A stretch of DNA of 64,000 nucleotides from JAKALD01 sp963817785 (lineage in GTDB: Bacteria; Pseudomonadota; Gammaproteobacteria; Burkholderiales; SG8-39), in NCBI GenBank assembly GCA_963817785.1, contig CAWFPL010000008.1, positions 124,001-188,000 on the forward strand, written 5' to 3'. The notes under the pieces are model-generated. The model saw only the letters and a list, made by a program, of their open reading frames with translations. It searched no databases and was not told the DNA's origin. Of the stretch, positions 16,554 through 24,691 are shown piece after piece. Within the stretch, counting starts at the first letter, position 1, and every line of letters starts with the position of its first letter. Made by a program: the position numbers and the translations under genes.

Positions 16554-16697
16554 TTATCCGCAAACAGGGCGCAAGACGATGATGTACTCGCGCCCGTTGA
16601 TGTCCTGCCTCTGGAACGCGCCGTCGCGTTGCAGCAGACAAAATCCTCGCCACTCCTCAATCGAACCAGGGATCGGCGAGGCGCCGCTCGCTTGCAT
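16554..16697 (-). CDS. very short ORF overlapping its upstream neighbour
   Basis: 47 codons from an ATG at 16697 (MQASGASPIPGSIEEWRGF, ending NGREYIIVLRPVCG). It overlaps the last 41 bases of the gene at 16657-16845 in another frame. The second half looks protein-like (a beta-rich INGREYIIVLRP), while the first overlaps coding sequence. There is no strong ribosome-binding site; coupling to the upstream gene is possible. Confidence 0.4.
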   Translation of the reverse strand: MQASGASPIPGSIEEWRGFCLLQRDGAFQRQDINGREYIIVLRPVCG

Positions 16698-16845
16698 CGG
16701 GATCCGTGGCGTACGCTTCCATGTGAAAGCAGCGGCCGTTGAAGATTGCGCTCGCCAGAAGCCGCGAGCGCGGGTCGTTCTCCGAGCCGGTTTGCTCCCG
16801 TACCTCTGGATCCACGGTCACGTCGAACGCCTCGTGTTTGTGCAT
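16657..16845 (-). CDS. small hypothetical protein
   Basis: 62 residues from MHKHEAFDVTVDPEVREQ, with GGAGAG before the ATG. The frame is open upstream to another ATG at 17010 that has a very strong AGGAGG site, so a 117-residue form with an Arg-rich N-terminal extension is possible. The short form has the more natural composition. It ends in ATDPDASERRLADPWFD. No domain recognised. Confidence 0.6.
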   Translation of the reverse strand: MHKHEAFDVTVDPEVREQTGSENDPRSRLLASAIFNGRCFHMEAYATDPDASERRLADPWFD

Positions 16846-17053
16846 GCTCGCTCTCCTTTCGTTGCTGGGTGAAGGCCACCGTCTGGGCCTGACCGATCGC
16901 AGGCGTCCACGGGACCGTCGGAGCGCGCGGTACCCGTGCCGGTGCCGCCGGCTCGCCTGCACCGCGCGCATGGCCCGCTCGGCGATACGCTCGGTGTAAA
17001 CAGCGCGCATATGCATCCCTCCTCGGGGTACGAGGCGCCGGAGCCAGCGGCCT

Positions 17054-17467
17054 TCAGCCGCGGCTCTTAGCGCTTTTTTTGGGTTCCCGCGTCTTAGCTT
17101 CCTTGTCGAGACCGGTGGCGGTGAAGTCGATCCAGACCCACGCTTGCACGTAGGCGCCGTTGTCTCCACCTTCTGCAACTTCGGAAACCTTCGCGCCCTC
17201 ATCGAACTCGATCTCTCCCTCACGCCCGCGCTGATCCCGCGCAAGCTTGAGAAGTTCCTCGTCGCGACGAGAGGCCGTGATCCTGCTGCTCCATTGGTGC
17301 TGGCAGTCGCGGCAGATCAGCTGTCCCCCCGGGATCGCCTCGACATAGGGCACGTCCTCATCATCGAAGCGATCGGGCTTACCCTTGCTGAAGTCGCACC
17401 ACGTCTTCACTTCGACCGCGATGTGGGCGCCGCCGCACTTCGGACAAGCCAGCTTGGTCGTTGGCAT
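17054..17467 (-). CDS. zinc-ribbon hypothetical protein
   Basis: 137 residues, with GGAGGTAAAG before ATG. The N-terminal zinc ribbon has CPKCGG near residue 9 and CRDCQHQW near residue 55. An acidic middle contains VAEGGDNGAYVQAWVWIDF, a probable strand region, and the C-terminus is lysine-rich. Zinc ribbons of this kind bind nucleic acid or protein partners. It lies in the run of small genes after the sbcD-like gene, probably one transcript. Confidence 0.7.
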   Translation of the reverse strand: MPTTKLACPKCGGAHIAVEVKTWCDFSKGKPDRFDDEDVPYVEAIPGGQLICRDCQHQWSSRITASRRDEELLKLARDQRGREGEIEFDEGAKVSEVAEGGDNGAYVQAWVWIDFTATGLDKEAKTREPKKSAKSRG

Positions 17468-17525
17468 TGCTTTACCTCCATTGAGATGGTCGCCGCGAGC
17501 TTCGCGAGGGCCTGCGTACATTCGC

Positions 17526-17723
17526 TCAGAGGCGATCCGTCTCGTAGACGAGACGCGCGTAACGATAGAGCGCCTCCTCGCGCCTCAGGTCACGCTCGCA
17601 CTCCTCTTTGACCTCGTGCACGTGCTGCCCGACCGAATGCTCCAGCCCGCGCCGGCAAAACGGACACTGGTCCCATTCACGCGGGTCATCGGGCTCGTAC
17701 TCGTCCCAACCTATCGGCTCCAC
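17526..17723 (-). CDS. small Cys/His protein
   Basis: 65 residues if started at the GTG at 17723, which has AGGAG 8 bases upstream; no ATG fits. WDEYEPDDPREWDQCPFCRRGLEHSVGQHVHEVKEEC has C-x2-C followed by H and a later C, which suggests a single zinc site. The remainder is a charged helix (RDLRREEALYRYARLVYETD). Family not recognised. Confidence 0.6.
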   Translation of the reverse strand: MEPIGWDEYEPDDPREWDQCPFCRRGLEHSVGQHVHEVKEECERDLRREEALYRYARLVYETDRL

Positions 17724-17867
17724 GGACACTCTCCTCTTCGATTGAGGCGAGCGCGAACGCCCGCTTCGGTTGTTCAGGCCCGGGGATCCCGGCCGGTTGC
17801 GCCGCGGCTTGACCGCGCGCAGCGTCGATGCCTGGCAATCCAAGCTCTTTGAAAACCCGCCACTTGA

Positions 17868-17926
17868 GCATTGCGCAAGGCGAGGGCATCGCGCCTTGCG
17901 CAATGCCCACCGCATGAGCGGTGGGC
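17868..17926 (-). terminator. two back-to-back perfect hairpins
   Basis: A 15-bp perfect inverted repeat (17868-17882 with 17892-17906, 9-base loop) is followed at once by a 9-bp perfect repeat (17905-17913 with 17918-17926, loop ATGA). They sit between the sbcD-like gene stop and the next small gene. There is no T-run, so processing, attenuation or protein binding is as likely as termination. Confidence 0.6.
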
Positions 17927-17956
17927 ATGCTTTAGCGTGCCGGTCGGCGCAACCTC

Positions 17957-19243
17957 TCAGTGCGCCGATAACGCGAACGGTTCCGGAGTTGCACCGCCGC
18001 GACCAAATCGCTCGGTGTGCGCGGCGCCGCTTTCGCACGCGATGATCCGCGCGGCAATTTCCTCGGGATCACTTACTTGGACTTGCGCCAGGCGCTCACC
18101 CAACCCGACTTCGGACGTGTTGGTCGCTCGACACCAGAGCTTGAGCTTGTCCACGTGCGACGTGGCGCCGTTCATGCCCTCAGCTCTGGCGCGCACGATC
18201 GGAACGACGTGCGGCTCGAGCTTGACCTCGACGGCCTCGCCAAGGATCGACGCGATAGCGTTGCGATCGACGGCGTTGCGGTGTTCCTCGTCCACGTTCC
18301 AGCGCACCCGTACGAACGCGCCAGCGCACTCCTTGGCCACACGTTCGAGCTCCTCCGGCTCCGGCAGCCCCGTAAAGTCCAAGTGGATCATCCGCCGCGC
18401 CGGCGTCTCGGAAAACTCGAACGAGGCGCGCTGGGCTGACACGTCCCACAGCAGGCACCCCTTCGGGTCGACCTCCCCGTAATGAAGCCGCCCGATTGAG
18501 CCCGGGTAGGCGATCCAGTGGCCATCGCGCTCCCAGGCTTGATGCTTGTGGATGTGGCCGAGCATGAACACCGAGCACTGGGCCGAGAACAGAACGCCCG
18601 TCGTGAACTCGTGATCGAGACCCATCATTGGAACACCGTGCTCGGTTTCGCACCCGCGCACCGTGCCGTGCGACACGCCGAGCGTCGGAATGCCGAGAGC
18701 CCGTGTCGCCTGGTTGATGACCCCGTAGCCCCGCAGGAGCCGCGCCAAGTGCTCTCCCAGCGCTTCGGCGGCCTCGGTCGCGCCCACGGCTGCCGCGATG
18801 GCCGCCTTGTTGGCCGAGGGCACGCACGTGAAAAGCGCCTCGGGCATCGCGATGGAGGCGAGTTCGGCCTCGGTCGCGCACCACCCCGGAAACAGGTGCC
18901 AGCGATCAGCGTATAGCGCCACCTGGCAAAAGCGGTCTGCAACGAATACCGGATAGCGCCCGTCGACGAGCCGAAAGATGTCGAGCGTGCCGGGCGGCTC
19001 GTGGGAGAACGTGCCCTGAAGCATCAGCACCGGGCAGTGATCCGACAGTTGCCGCACGCGCCGCGCGAGCGCGATGAACGCCGGCGCGTGCACATCCAGC
19101 CGATGGTCGGTCGCATCGCCCGAGATCACCACCGCCTGGGCTCCCCAGGAGACGGCGGCGTCGATCGCCGCGGCAAAGCACCGATCGACCTCTTCGAGCG
19201 TCTCGTTTGCGTAGTGCAGGTCCGAGAACTGGGCGATTCTCAC
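17957..19243 (-). CDS. sbcD: SbcD/Mre11-like metallophosphoesterase
   Basis: Predicted 428 residues. The calcineurin-like phosphoesterase motifs appear in order: FSDLHYANE (Asp8, His10), VVISGDATDH, GTFSHEPP in place of the usual GNHD, GVSHGT, and GHIHKHQ. SbcD is the nuclease half of SbcCD/Mre11-Rad50. The partner ATPase lies 3.9 kb downstream on the same strand, with small zinc proteins and toxin-antitoxin genes between. The N replaced in the third motif is unusual. Its ATG overlaps the upstream gene stop (ATGA), so translation is coupled. Confidence 0.85.
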   Translation of the reverse strand: MRIAQFSDLHYANETLEEVDRCFAAAIDAAVSWGAQAVVISGDATDHRLDVHAPAFIALARRVRQLSDHCPVLMLQGTFSHEPPGTLDIFRLVDGRYPVFVADRFCQVALYADRWHLFPGWCATEAELASIAMPEALFTCVPSANKAAIAAAVGATEAAEALGEHLARLLRGYGVINQATRALGIPTLGVSHGTVRGCETEHGVPMMGLDHEFTTGVLFSAQCSVFMLGHIHKHQAWERDGHWIAYPGSIGRLHYGEVDPKGCLLWDVSAQRASFEFSETPARRMIHLDFTGLPEPEELERVAKECAGAFVRVRWNVDEEHRNAVDRNAIASILGEAVEVKLEPHVVPIVRARAEGMNGATSHVDKLKLWCRATNTSEVGLGERLAQVQVSDPEEIAARIIACESGAAHTERFGRGGATPEPFALSAH

Positions 19244-19476
19244 GCGAGGCTCGCCCAGCCGATCATGCGCGAGCCGACGGGCTTGCCGCGCAGGAAGATC
19301 GTTTTGAAATTCGCGATCACGTGCTTGCCATTGCGGCCCTCGAGCGCGACCAGGCGTCCGCCCGGGTAACGGCTCTGCCCCACCTTCTTGAACGCGCCGC
19401 CCAAGAACCTGCCAGCTTCAGCGAGCTTGTTCACGTTGTGGCAGGGTTTTCGCGTGAGTCTGTTTTCCTTTTCCAT
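19240..19476 (-). CDS. small hypothetical protein coupled to sbcD
   Basis: 78 residues from MEKENRLTRKPCHNVNK, with AAGGAG 8 bases before ATG. It is basic, with a small beta-like core (VIANFKTIFLRGKPVGSRMIGW). Overlapping the sbcD start by 4 bases suggests a functional link with the nuclease. Family not recognised. Confidence 0.6.
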   Translation of the reverse strand: MEKENRLTRKPCHNVNKLAEAGRFLGGAFKKVGQSRYPGGRLVALEGRNGKHVIANFKTIFLRGKPVGSRMIGWASLA

Positions 19477-19876
19477 GTCGTTCTCCTTGAGAAGTCGCGC
19501 GCGCAATCGCGTGGCTGGCGCATGTTTCGCCGGTGAGCCACAAACGCTGCTCGGCGCTGACCGATGTATTGGATGCATGAAGCGTCCATCCGGACGCCTC
19601 GGGGGCGACGGCCTGAGCCGTACGCTGATCGATGCCGGAAGACGCCGGCGGGTGAACTATCCTCAAGCGAGAAGCCTTGTCGAGACGCCCCATGAGCCGT
19701 CTGGAGAAACCCCCTGATCTTTCGCTTCGTCGCGCTGTAGCGAACGCCCTACGCCTTTGGCCCTGCCACCATCGCCGGTAGCACGAGCACTTCTCGGTCG
19801 ATAGCGCGGGAACCGCGGCGGTTACGCGGCCCCGATGCGATCGCGCGCCGCGCAGCGTCGGGAGAGGCAAAACGCA

Positions 19877-19911
19877 AAAAGCCGCACGTCAACGCTGAAC
19901 GTGCGGCTTTT
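19877..19911. terminator. bidirectional intrinsic terminator
   Basis: AAAAGCCGCACGT pairs perfectly with ACGTGCGGCTTTT across a 9-base loop. The A-run and T-run on either side make it a classic terminator in both directions. Confidence 0.85.
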
Positions 19912-20025
19912 CGCGAAGCCCATTCCATTCGGCAAACTCCCACTGGGCGAGGAGCTGACGAAACAGCCTTCAGAGTCTTCCGAGGGCTGCTTTTGCCTAA
20001 TTGAAATCAATCCTAGCACAGAGAG

Positions 20026-20095
20026 CCTCCCCACCCGGAGTCGAACCGGGAAGCCGCGCTTCGTCAAAGCACGATGTGGGTCCGCCACTGGGGAG
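20026..20095 (-). tRNA. tRNA-like sequence, anticodon GAC (Val), short D-arm
   Basis: On the minus strand a perfect 7-bp acceptor stem (CTCCCCA with TGGGGAG), a 5-bp anticodon stem with a 7-base loop TTGACGA (anticodon at 20063-20065), a 5-base variable region and a perfect T-arm (CCCGG-TTCGACT-CCGGG) can be drawn. The D-arm region is only 14 bases and lacks a normal stem. No CCA is encoded. It may be a divergent element-borne tRNA or a pseudo-tRNA; Val is read from the anticodon only. Confidence 0.5.
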
Positions 20096-20175
20096 ACTTT
20101 TCGGGACGCAAAGCGACGATGACGGGACGTCGTCCCCAGGCACTAGGACCTGGCACGCCTTGCGGCATGGCTAGC

Positions 20176-20209
20176 GGAACCCGGCGCCCCTTCCGGGGGC
20201 CCGGGTTCC
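20176..20209. repeat. strong hairpin
   Basis: GGAACCCGG pairs with CCGGGTTCC, with GCCCC/GGGGG stacked inside and a TTCC loop: an almost continuous 15-bp stem in a stretch without genes. Confidence 0.6.
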
Positions 20210-20441
20210 TGTCGGTTCCATTCACGCAGGCTCACGCCGGCCGAATGCCTCGCGGGGCGCGCGCTTTACAGGAGCGCTCGCCACACCGGACTGACTTCGG
20301 ACGGTTTTTACTTTGAGCAGGCACGAACCGGCCCGCTCGGAAGGCGCAATGCGCCTCCTAGATGCGCGCTGTGCAAGGCGCGCCTTACGGTTCATCCGCC
20401 ACCTCAGTGGCAGACCTTCACCTGGTGCACGACCAGGGGGA

Positions 20442-20466
20442 CCGGCTCGTTTGCGAGCCGGGTTTT
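20442..20466 (+). terminator. intrinsic-terminator-like hairpin
   Basis: CCGGCTCG (20442-20449) pairs with CGAGCCGG (20454-20461) and GTTTT follows. Nearby hairpins CCTGGT/ACCAGG (20421-20437) and GCGCCTT/AAGGCGC (20491-20510) make this stretch structurally dense. Confidence 0.5.
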
Positions 20467-20741
20467 CACCACAGGCCCGAAGGCCCGTCTGCGCCTTCCC
20501 ATGAAGGCGCCTCGTCGATACCGGTTCGAGGCCGGCTTGGGGGAAATCTCGTCGCGATGCTAACCCCGGTGCGCACGCGCTGCGGCCGGGAAACGGGCAC
20601 GATTGGCATGCGCTTTCGCGATCAACCTGCGCGTAGGCCTGCCCAAGCTGGGCCGTGGACTGATCCCAGTGTCAGGTGAGCACGCAGCCACGAGGTACAC
20701 GTCTTCCTTTAACCAGTTGTATTGAGACGGCGTCGAGACAG

Positions 20742-20768
20742 TTATCCACAGCACCGGACATAATGTCC
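20742..20768 (+). promoter_or_regulatory. DnaA box next to a short palindrome
   Basis: TTATCCACA (20742-20750) matches the E. coli DnaA consensus exactly. Six bases on, GGACAT-A-ATGTCC is a perfect inverted repeat. Together with the surrounding hairpins this could be a replication or maintenance site; a single box alone is weak proof. Confidence 0.35.
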
Positions 20769-20939
20769 GCTGCCCCATGGCCATCTCCTGGGCGCGAGTT
20801 CCGGCTCAGGTCGGAGATTTGTTGTCGCACGTCGCTCGCCTTTCATCGGTCGTAACTTCCACGCGTACTCTCCTGGGACACTTGCCCACGCCGCGGCTCT
20901 ACGCCGCCAGCGTACGCTTGGTGTGTGAATCGACCCGCG

Positions 20940-21335
20940 CTAGACGTACCGCGCGTGGAGGCTGCGAAGCTCTTCGAGCAAACGCTGTAGCCGCCCGGGT
21001 TCGTGAAGCTCGTCCATACGAACGAAGTGGTTCACGCCCCCGGTGTAGTCGTGGCGGCCCTTGCAGCTGCGGTACAGGGCCGAGATGCCAGCGCCGCACA
21101 CGGCGCTTTCGGAGAGCTGGACGTACAAGCGCTCACCGTGCAACGTGACTTCGCCCGAGACGGCAATGCCCGCTAGGTTCGAGCGCACATCGAAACTGCC
21201 GATTGGCAGACGAAGCTCCCGGGCGAGTTCCTTGAGGAATCGACGCCCGGTGGCATAAAACGCCTGCTTCTTTTCGCTGCCGCTCTGCGAATACGCGCGC
21301 ACGTCCTGCACGAGCAATGCGGCGGGGATTTTCAT
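20940..21335 (-). CDS. hypothetical protein
   Basis: 131 residues from MKIPAALLVQDVRAYSQSG, with GAGGAG before ATG. The product is mixed alpha/beta (ELRLPIGSFDVRSNLAGIAVSGEVTLHGERLYVQLS) with a CxxCKGRHDYTGG segment near residue 90. It ends in an Arg-rich helix. No family recognised. It lies on the same strand as, and downstream of, the large RDF-like gene. Confidence 0.65.
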   Translation of the reverse strand: MKIPAALLVQDVRAYSQSGSEKKQAFYATGRRFLKELARELRLPIGSFDVRSNLAGIAVSGEVTLHGERLYVQLSESAVCGAGISALYRSCKGRHDYTGGVNHFVRMDELHEPGRLQRLLEELRSLHARYV

Positions 21336-21622
21336 TGGGATGTGCTCCTCGATAGAAAATGGCGGAGCCGTCCCTCGCGGGCACAGCGTACCCGCGAGAG
21401 TTGTCTTGGGGCCAAGATCCAGCGTGGCCGGGACGTTTGGCGTGCGCAGCTCGGGCCGCACTCATTCGATACCGGCACCCGCCGGCGAGCAAAAGGGCTT
21501 CAAGCCTTGAGGCTTATTCAGGCGCCCTCGCTCGAAGGCCCCTGAAAAAGCCCCCGAACTGCGGGGGCTCGAATTTGCGCGGATCGCTTCGGCCGGCACT
21601 GCCGGAACGGAGCAGCTCGCGA

Positions 21623-23080
21623 TCAGCCTTCCTCGACGACGAGATTGCGCACGGCCGCCACGTAGTTGTCGCGGTCCTTGAACGCGTGCATGAGCTCCTG
21701 CTCGATCGCCGCGAGCGCCTTCTTGTCAAAGCGCCAGTCCTGCGAGAACTGGCTGCTCGCGTAGAGATCGAACTCCTTTTCCTCGAGACCGAGACCGGCA
21801 AGCGATGTCTTGACGGCCGAAAGCGACGGCTCGATGGTCTCGAGCACCTCAAGCGCGGCCTTGAGGTTCGTCTCGTCTTTCGACCAGCCATCGCCCCACT
21901 TTTGGGCCGCGCGCGCCGCGAAACGCTGGGCGTCGATCCCCATTGCCTGGAGCGCGTCGTTCGCTTGGCGCCGAAGCTGCTTGACGGTCGGCGACAAGTC
22001 TTGCCCCGCGCCCTTGGCGGGCTTGGGTTCGGCACCACCAGTGTGCTGGCTCGAGTTGCGCGCGGGCGGTGTCGCACCGCCTGGGGTGGGCGAGCGCGGC
22101 TTCTCGATGGTCTGCGGCAGCGCCTTCGGCCCCTCCGTGCCGGTAAGCACGGCCGCCGAGGCCTCACCTTCCCCGGTGAGCCGTAGCGGGTTCTGCGCGG
22201 CGCGCACCCTGCTCATGTCGATGTCGGCCTCGATTTCGATGATCCACTGGTCGGTCCGGGTGGTTTTGCCCTTGTCGTAGTCGATCATCGGGATGTCGCG
22301 GTGAAGGCGCTTCGCGAGCCACAGCACGGGCTTGCCGTCCACGAGCGTGGGCAGCGTGCCAGCGATCGCCAGAAGTTCCTTCAGGCGCGCTTCGCTTTCG
22401 AAACCGAAGTTCTTGCTCCCGGTCGGCACCTCGATCAGGCCCGCGCCCGGGATCCCCGGGATGTAGAAAAGGAGCCGCCCGCGCATCTTGCATTGCCCGG
22501 TCTGGAATTCGCTGCAGCCGCGCGGCTCGCAGATACCACCGTTGTCCTGGCGGGCGATGACCTCGCGACCGCCGGGCAGCCGGATCGCACGCTTGCTGCT
22601 CTCGTCCACCTTGATCGGAGCGAACGTCTTGCACAGCCGCTCTTTGCGGTCCTCGGACTCCGCGGACCAGAATTTCAAGCCCGATGCCGTGAAGCACTGG
22701 AACCTGAAATCCATGATCCTGGCGAGCTCGTCGGAGCCGAACACGATCGGGAAACGGTACAGCCGCTGCACACCGTCTTCGCGCACCTCGCCGTAACGAT
22801 CCATGAGGAGGTGCGCGATCTCGGGCATGGCGAAGTCAGCGCCGCGCACCGTGAAGTACGGCGTGTTGATTGGGCGCATGAGCCCTGCACCGCACTCCTT
22901 GCAGATCGTGTCGTTGATGTCCTCGAAGGAGCGGCCTTCGGCTACTCCACTTTGGTACATCTCGACCGCTTTCTTGTTGCCCTGCCCGTTCTTGGTCAGC
23001 ACCATAATGCCCGGGCGAATCTTTCCGCTGACTCTCGGCGAAAGCTCGTGCTTTCCCATCAGTACGGAAGGTAAGGTCAC
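21623..23080 (-). CDS. Gp3-like / hydrolase-or-metal-binding protein of integrative elements
   Basis: Predicted 485 residues if started at GTG 23080, which has AAGGAG 8 bases upstream; ATG at 23056 is the alternative. The first 280 residues resemble the Gp3-like fold of serine-integrase recombination directionality factors and ICE proteins annotated as hydrolase or metal-binding. Features are RPGIMVLTKNG, CKECGAGLMRP, FRFQCFTASGLKFWS, a Cys cluster (CEPRGCSEFQTGQC), and GRLLFYIPGIPGAGLIEVPTGS. The C-terminal 200 residues are a Pro/Ser-rich linker plus helices. If it is an RDF, it would set the direction of a serine integrase; that is an inference. Confidence 0.6.
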   Translation of the reverse strand: MTLPSVLMGKHELSPRVSGKIRPGIMVLTKNGQGNKKAVEMYQSGVAEGRSFEDINDTICKECGAGLMRPINTPYFTVRGADFAMPEIAHLLMDRYGEVREDGVQRLYRFPIVFGSDELARIMDFRFQCFTASGLKFWSAESEDRKERLCKTFAPIKVDESSKRAIRLPGGREVIARQDNGGICEPRGCSEFQTGQCKMRGRLLFYIPGIPGAGLIEVPTGSKNFGFESEARLKELLAIAGTLPTLVDGKPVLWLAKRLHRDIPMIDYDKGKTTRTDQWIIEIEADIDMSRVRAAQNPLRLTGEGEASAAVLTGTEGPKALPQTIEKPRSPTPGGATPPARNSSQHTGGAEPKPAKGAGQDLSPTVKQLRRQANDALQAMGIDAQRFAARAAQKWGDGWSKDETNLKAALEVLETIEPSLSAVKTSLAGLGLEEKEFDLYASSQFSQDWRFDKKALAAIEQELMHAFKDRDNYVAAVRNLVVEEG

Positions 23081-23453
23081 CTTGGATACTCCTTCTGTTG
23101 TGGTGTATTGCGTTGTGGATAGGGCGTGAGCTCCATGGGCACCGATCCATTTCGAACCAGCAATTCGATTGTGTCCGTCTCGCCGTTCAAAGCAGCCCGA
23201 TCGGACCAAGCGGGTGCGATCAGAATGACTCGCTCGCGCGGCGGTGCGACGTGATGGGGCTTCTTGGCCCGATTTTCGATACCGGCTAACCGGCAAGTGT
23301 TAGATCTTCGCCGGGCGACCAATCCCCCGGCAGTGGTGCGAGCCTACCCAAGCCGATGGGCGCTGGCGCCTTGAAAGCTTGGCTTTTTGAGGGGCTCTTT
23401 CGCGCACCTCTCACCTACCGCCCTCGCTCTGGCAGAGCCCGCCATTCACAGGT
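23081..23453. other. divergent intergenic region
   Basis: About 370 bases between the RDF-like gene (minus) and the Uma2 gene (plus). It should contain both promoters. No palindrome, hairpin or gene stands out. Confidence 0.4.
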
Positions 23454-24041
23454 ATGCTTTCTCCTACGATGAGCGCGGTTCTCGATCACCCGAAGCGTCA
23501 CGCGGTAAGCGCCCAGGAGTACCTGCGCATGGGCGAGGCGGGCGTGTTTGCGCCGGAGGCGCGCCTGGAACTGCTCGATGGGGAGATCGTGGAGATGGCG
23601 CCGATTGGAAGCGCGCATGCCGGTACAGTAATGATCCTTAACAGGCTCTTCGGCCGCACGGCAGGCGATTCCGCGATCGTTTTGGTCCAGAGTCCCCTCA
23701 TCGTCGAGGAACGATCGGTACCGCAGCCCGACCTTGCGCTGCTCAAGCCGCGCGCGGACAGCTATACGCGATCGCATCCCACGGCGGCCGACGCGCTGCT
23801 TGTCGTCAAAGTCGCCGACACGACCCTCACCTTCGACCTTGATACGAAGGTTCCGCTCTACGCCCGAACCGGCATCCCGGAGGTTTGGGTGGTCGACCTG
23901 CCCAAACGCGCCGTTCGCGTCTATCGCGATCCGCTCGCCGATGGCTACAAGACGACCTTCACTGCGACTGGCGAGGAGATTGTTAGCGCGGCGGCGCTAC
24001 CCGAAGTACGCCTCGCCGTCCGGGATTTATTCTCCCGGTAG
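23454..24041 (+). CDS. Uma2-family PD-(D/E)XK nuclease-like protein
   Basis: Predicted 195 residues (190 if the second ATG at 23469 is used). The Uma2 pattern is clear: RLELLDGEIVEMAPIG (active-site Glu/Asp), VQSPLIVEERSVPQPDLALLKP and LLVVKVADTTLTFDLDTKVPLYARTGIPEVWVVDL. The usual Glu of VVEVSDSS is replaced (VVKVADTT), so the catalytic site may be impaired. Uma2 proteins are abundant in mobile regions with little known function. The stop codon lies inside a tRNA-like sequence. Confidence 0.8.
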   Translation: MLSPTMSAVLDHPKRHAVSAQEYLRMGEAGVFAPEARLELLDGEIVEMAPIGSAHAGTVMILNRLFGRTAGDSAIVLVQSPLIVEERSVPQPDLALLKPRADSYTRSHPTAADALLVVKVADTTLTFDLDTKVPLYARTGIPEVWVVDLPKRAVRVYRDPLADGYKTTFTATGEEIVSAAALPEVRLAVRDLFSR

Positions 24042-24123
24042 CGCAGAGGCCTCCAGGCACGAACTGTACAGAGCGCCAATACCGTTAATCCACAGGTCGT
24101 AGGTTCGAGCCCTACTCGGGGAC
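24031..24123 (+). pseudogene. degenerate tRNA-Asn (GTT)
   Basis: The 3' half, from CCGTTAATCCACAGGTC to GTAGG-TTCGAGC-CCTAC and TCGGGGA, is that of a beta-proteobacterial tRNA-Asn. The 5' part (TCTCCCGGTAGCGCAG) is also recognisable, but about 20 extra bases sit in the D-loop region, the anticodon stem does not pair and the acceptor has a mismatch. It may be a decayed tRNA gene or an attachment-site remnant of an integrative element. Confidence 0.6.
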
Positions 24124-24160
24124 CGGCGCCGGCGCGCCTAGTCCCCTTATTTCGGTAGAC

Positions 24161-24586
24161 TCATTTCTCTTGCAAACCGTAGACATAGCTGATCAAGGCG
24201 AGAATTCGGCCACGCACGAAGCCTTCAGCGTCGGAGGGATGAACGAAGTCGGCCATGGACTTCATGGCCTGGACAGTGTACGAGTCGCCCCATATCGGCA
24301 TGTCGCGCGGGCCATGGGCCTTGACCGCCTCACGGCCATCGATGACTTCGTAGGCACGATTGAATGGGAAGACGCCGTTATTTCGCTTCTGCAGGGTCGT
24401 GAGGTCCGGCACGGGCGTCTTCAGGAATGATGCATACGGGCCGTCGCCCTTGCCCGTTTCACCATGGCAGATGGCACAGCTATCGTGGTATTCCGTCCGG
24501 CCCAAATCTTCGGCCGCAGCAGCGAACATAGAGCCAGCGCCCAACATAACTCCGAAAACAACTGCCGTAACTCTGTGCGATTTCAT
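24161..24586 (-). CDS. c-type cytochrome, periplasmic
   Basis: Predicted 141 residues from MKSHRVTAVV, with AGGGGGC before the ATG. A signal peptide of about 25 residues (VVFGVMLGAGSMFAAAAED) is followed by the haem-binding CAICH. MPIWGDSY carries a Met that could be the sixth ligand. It is a class I cytochrome of about 12 kDa. An FNR-like palindrome stands 92 bases upstream of the start, as for the cytochrome b gene at 34.3-34.8 kb, so the two may once have been neighbours in an oxygen-regulated unit. Confidence 0.88.
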   Translation of the reverse strand: MKSHRVTAVVFGVMLGAGSMFAAAAEDLGRTEYHDSCAICHGETGKGDGPYASFLKTPVPDLTTLQKRNNGVFPFNRAYEVIDGREAVKAHGPRDMPIWGDSYTVQAMKSMADFVHPSDAEGFVRGRILALISYVYGLQEK

Positions 24587-24677
24587 CGTTGCCCCCTTAT
24601 CGTCCACTACGCAAATAGGCGCGGCCCGTTCTTTTCCGGTCCGCTGAAGCATGCTCCACAGTTTCTGTGGGACCGTC

Positions 24678-24691
24678 TTGACGCAGGTCAA
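24678..24691. promoter_or_regulatory. FNR/Dnr-like site upstream of cytochrome c
   Basis: TTGACGCAGGTCAA is a perfect TTGAC-N4-GTCAA palindrome of the FNR/CRP superfamily type, 92 bases before the start codon. Confidence 0.6.

Noticed and set aside
20521..20536. Second tRNA T-arm (CCGG-TTCGAGG-CCGG)
   Set aside because: Only a 4-bp stem and no matching acceptor or anticodon arm.
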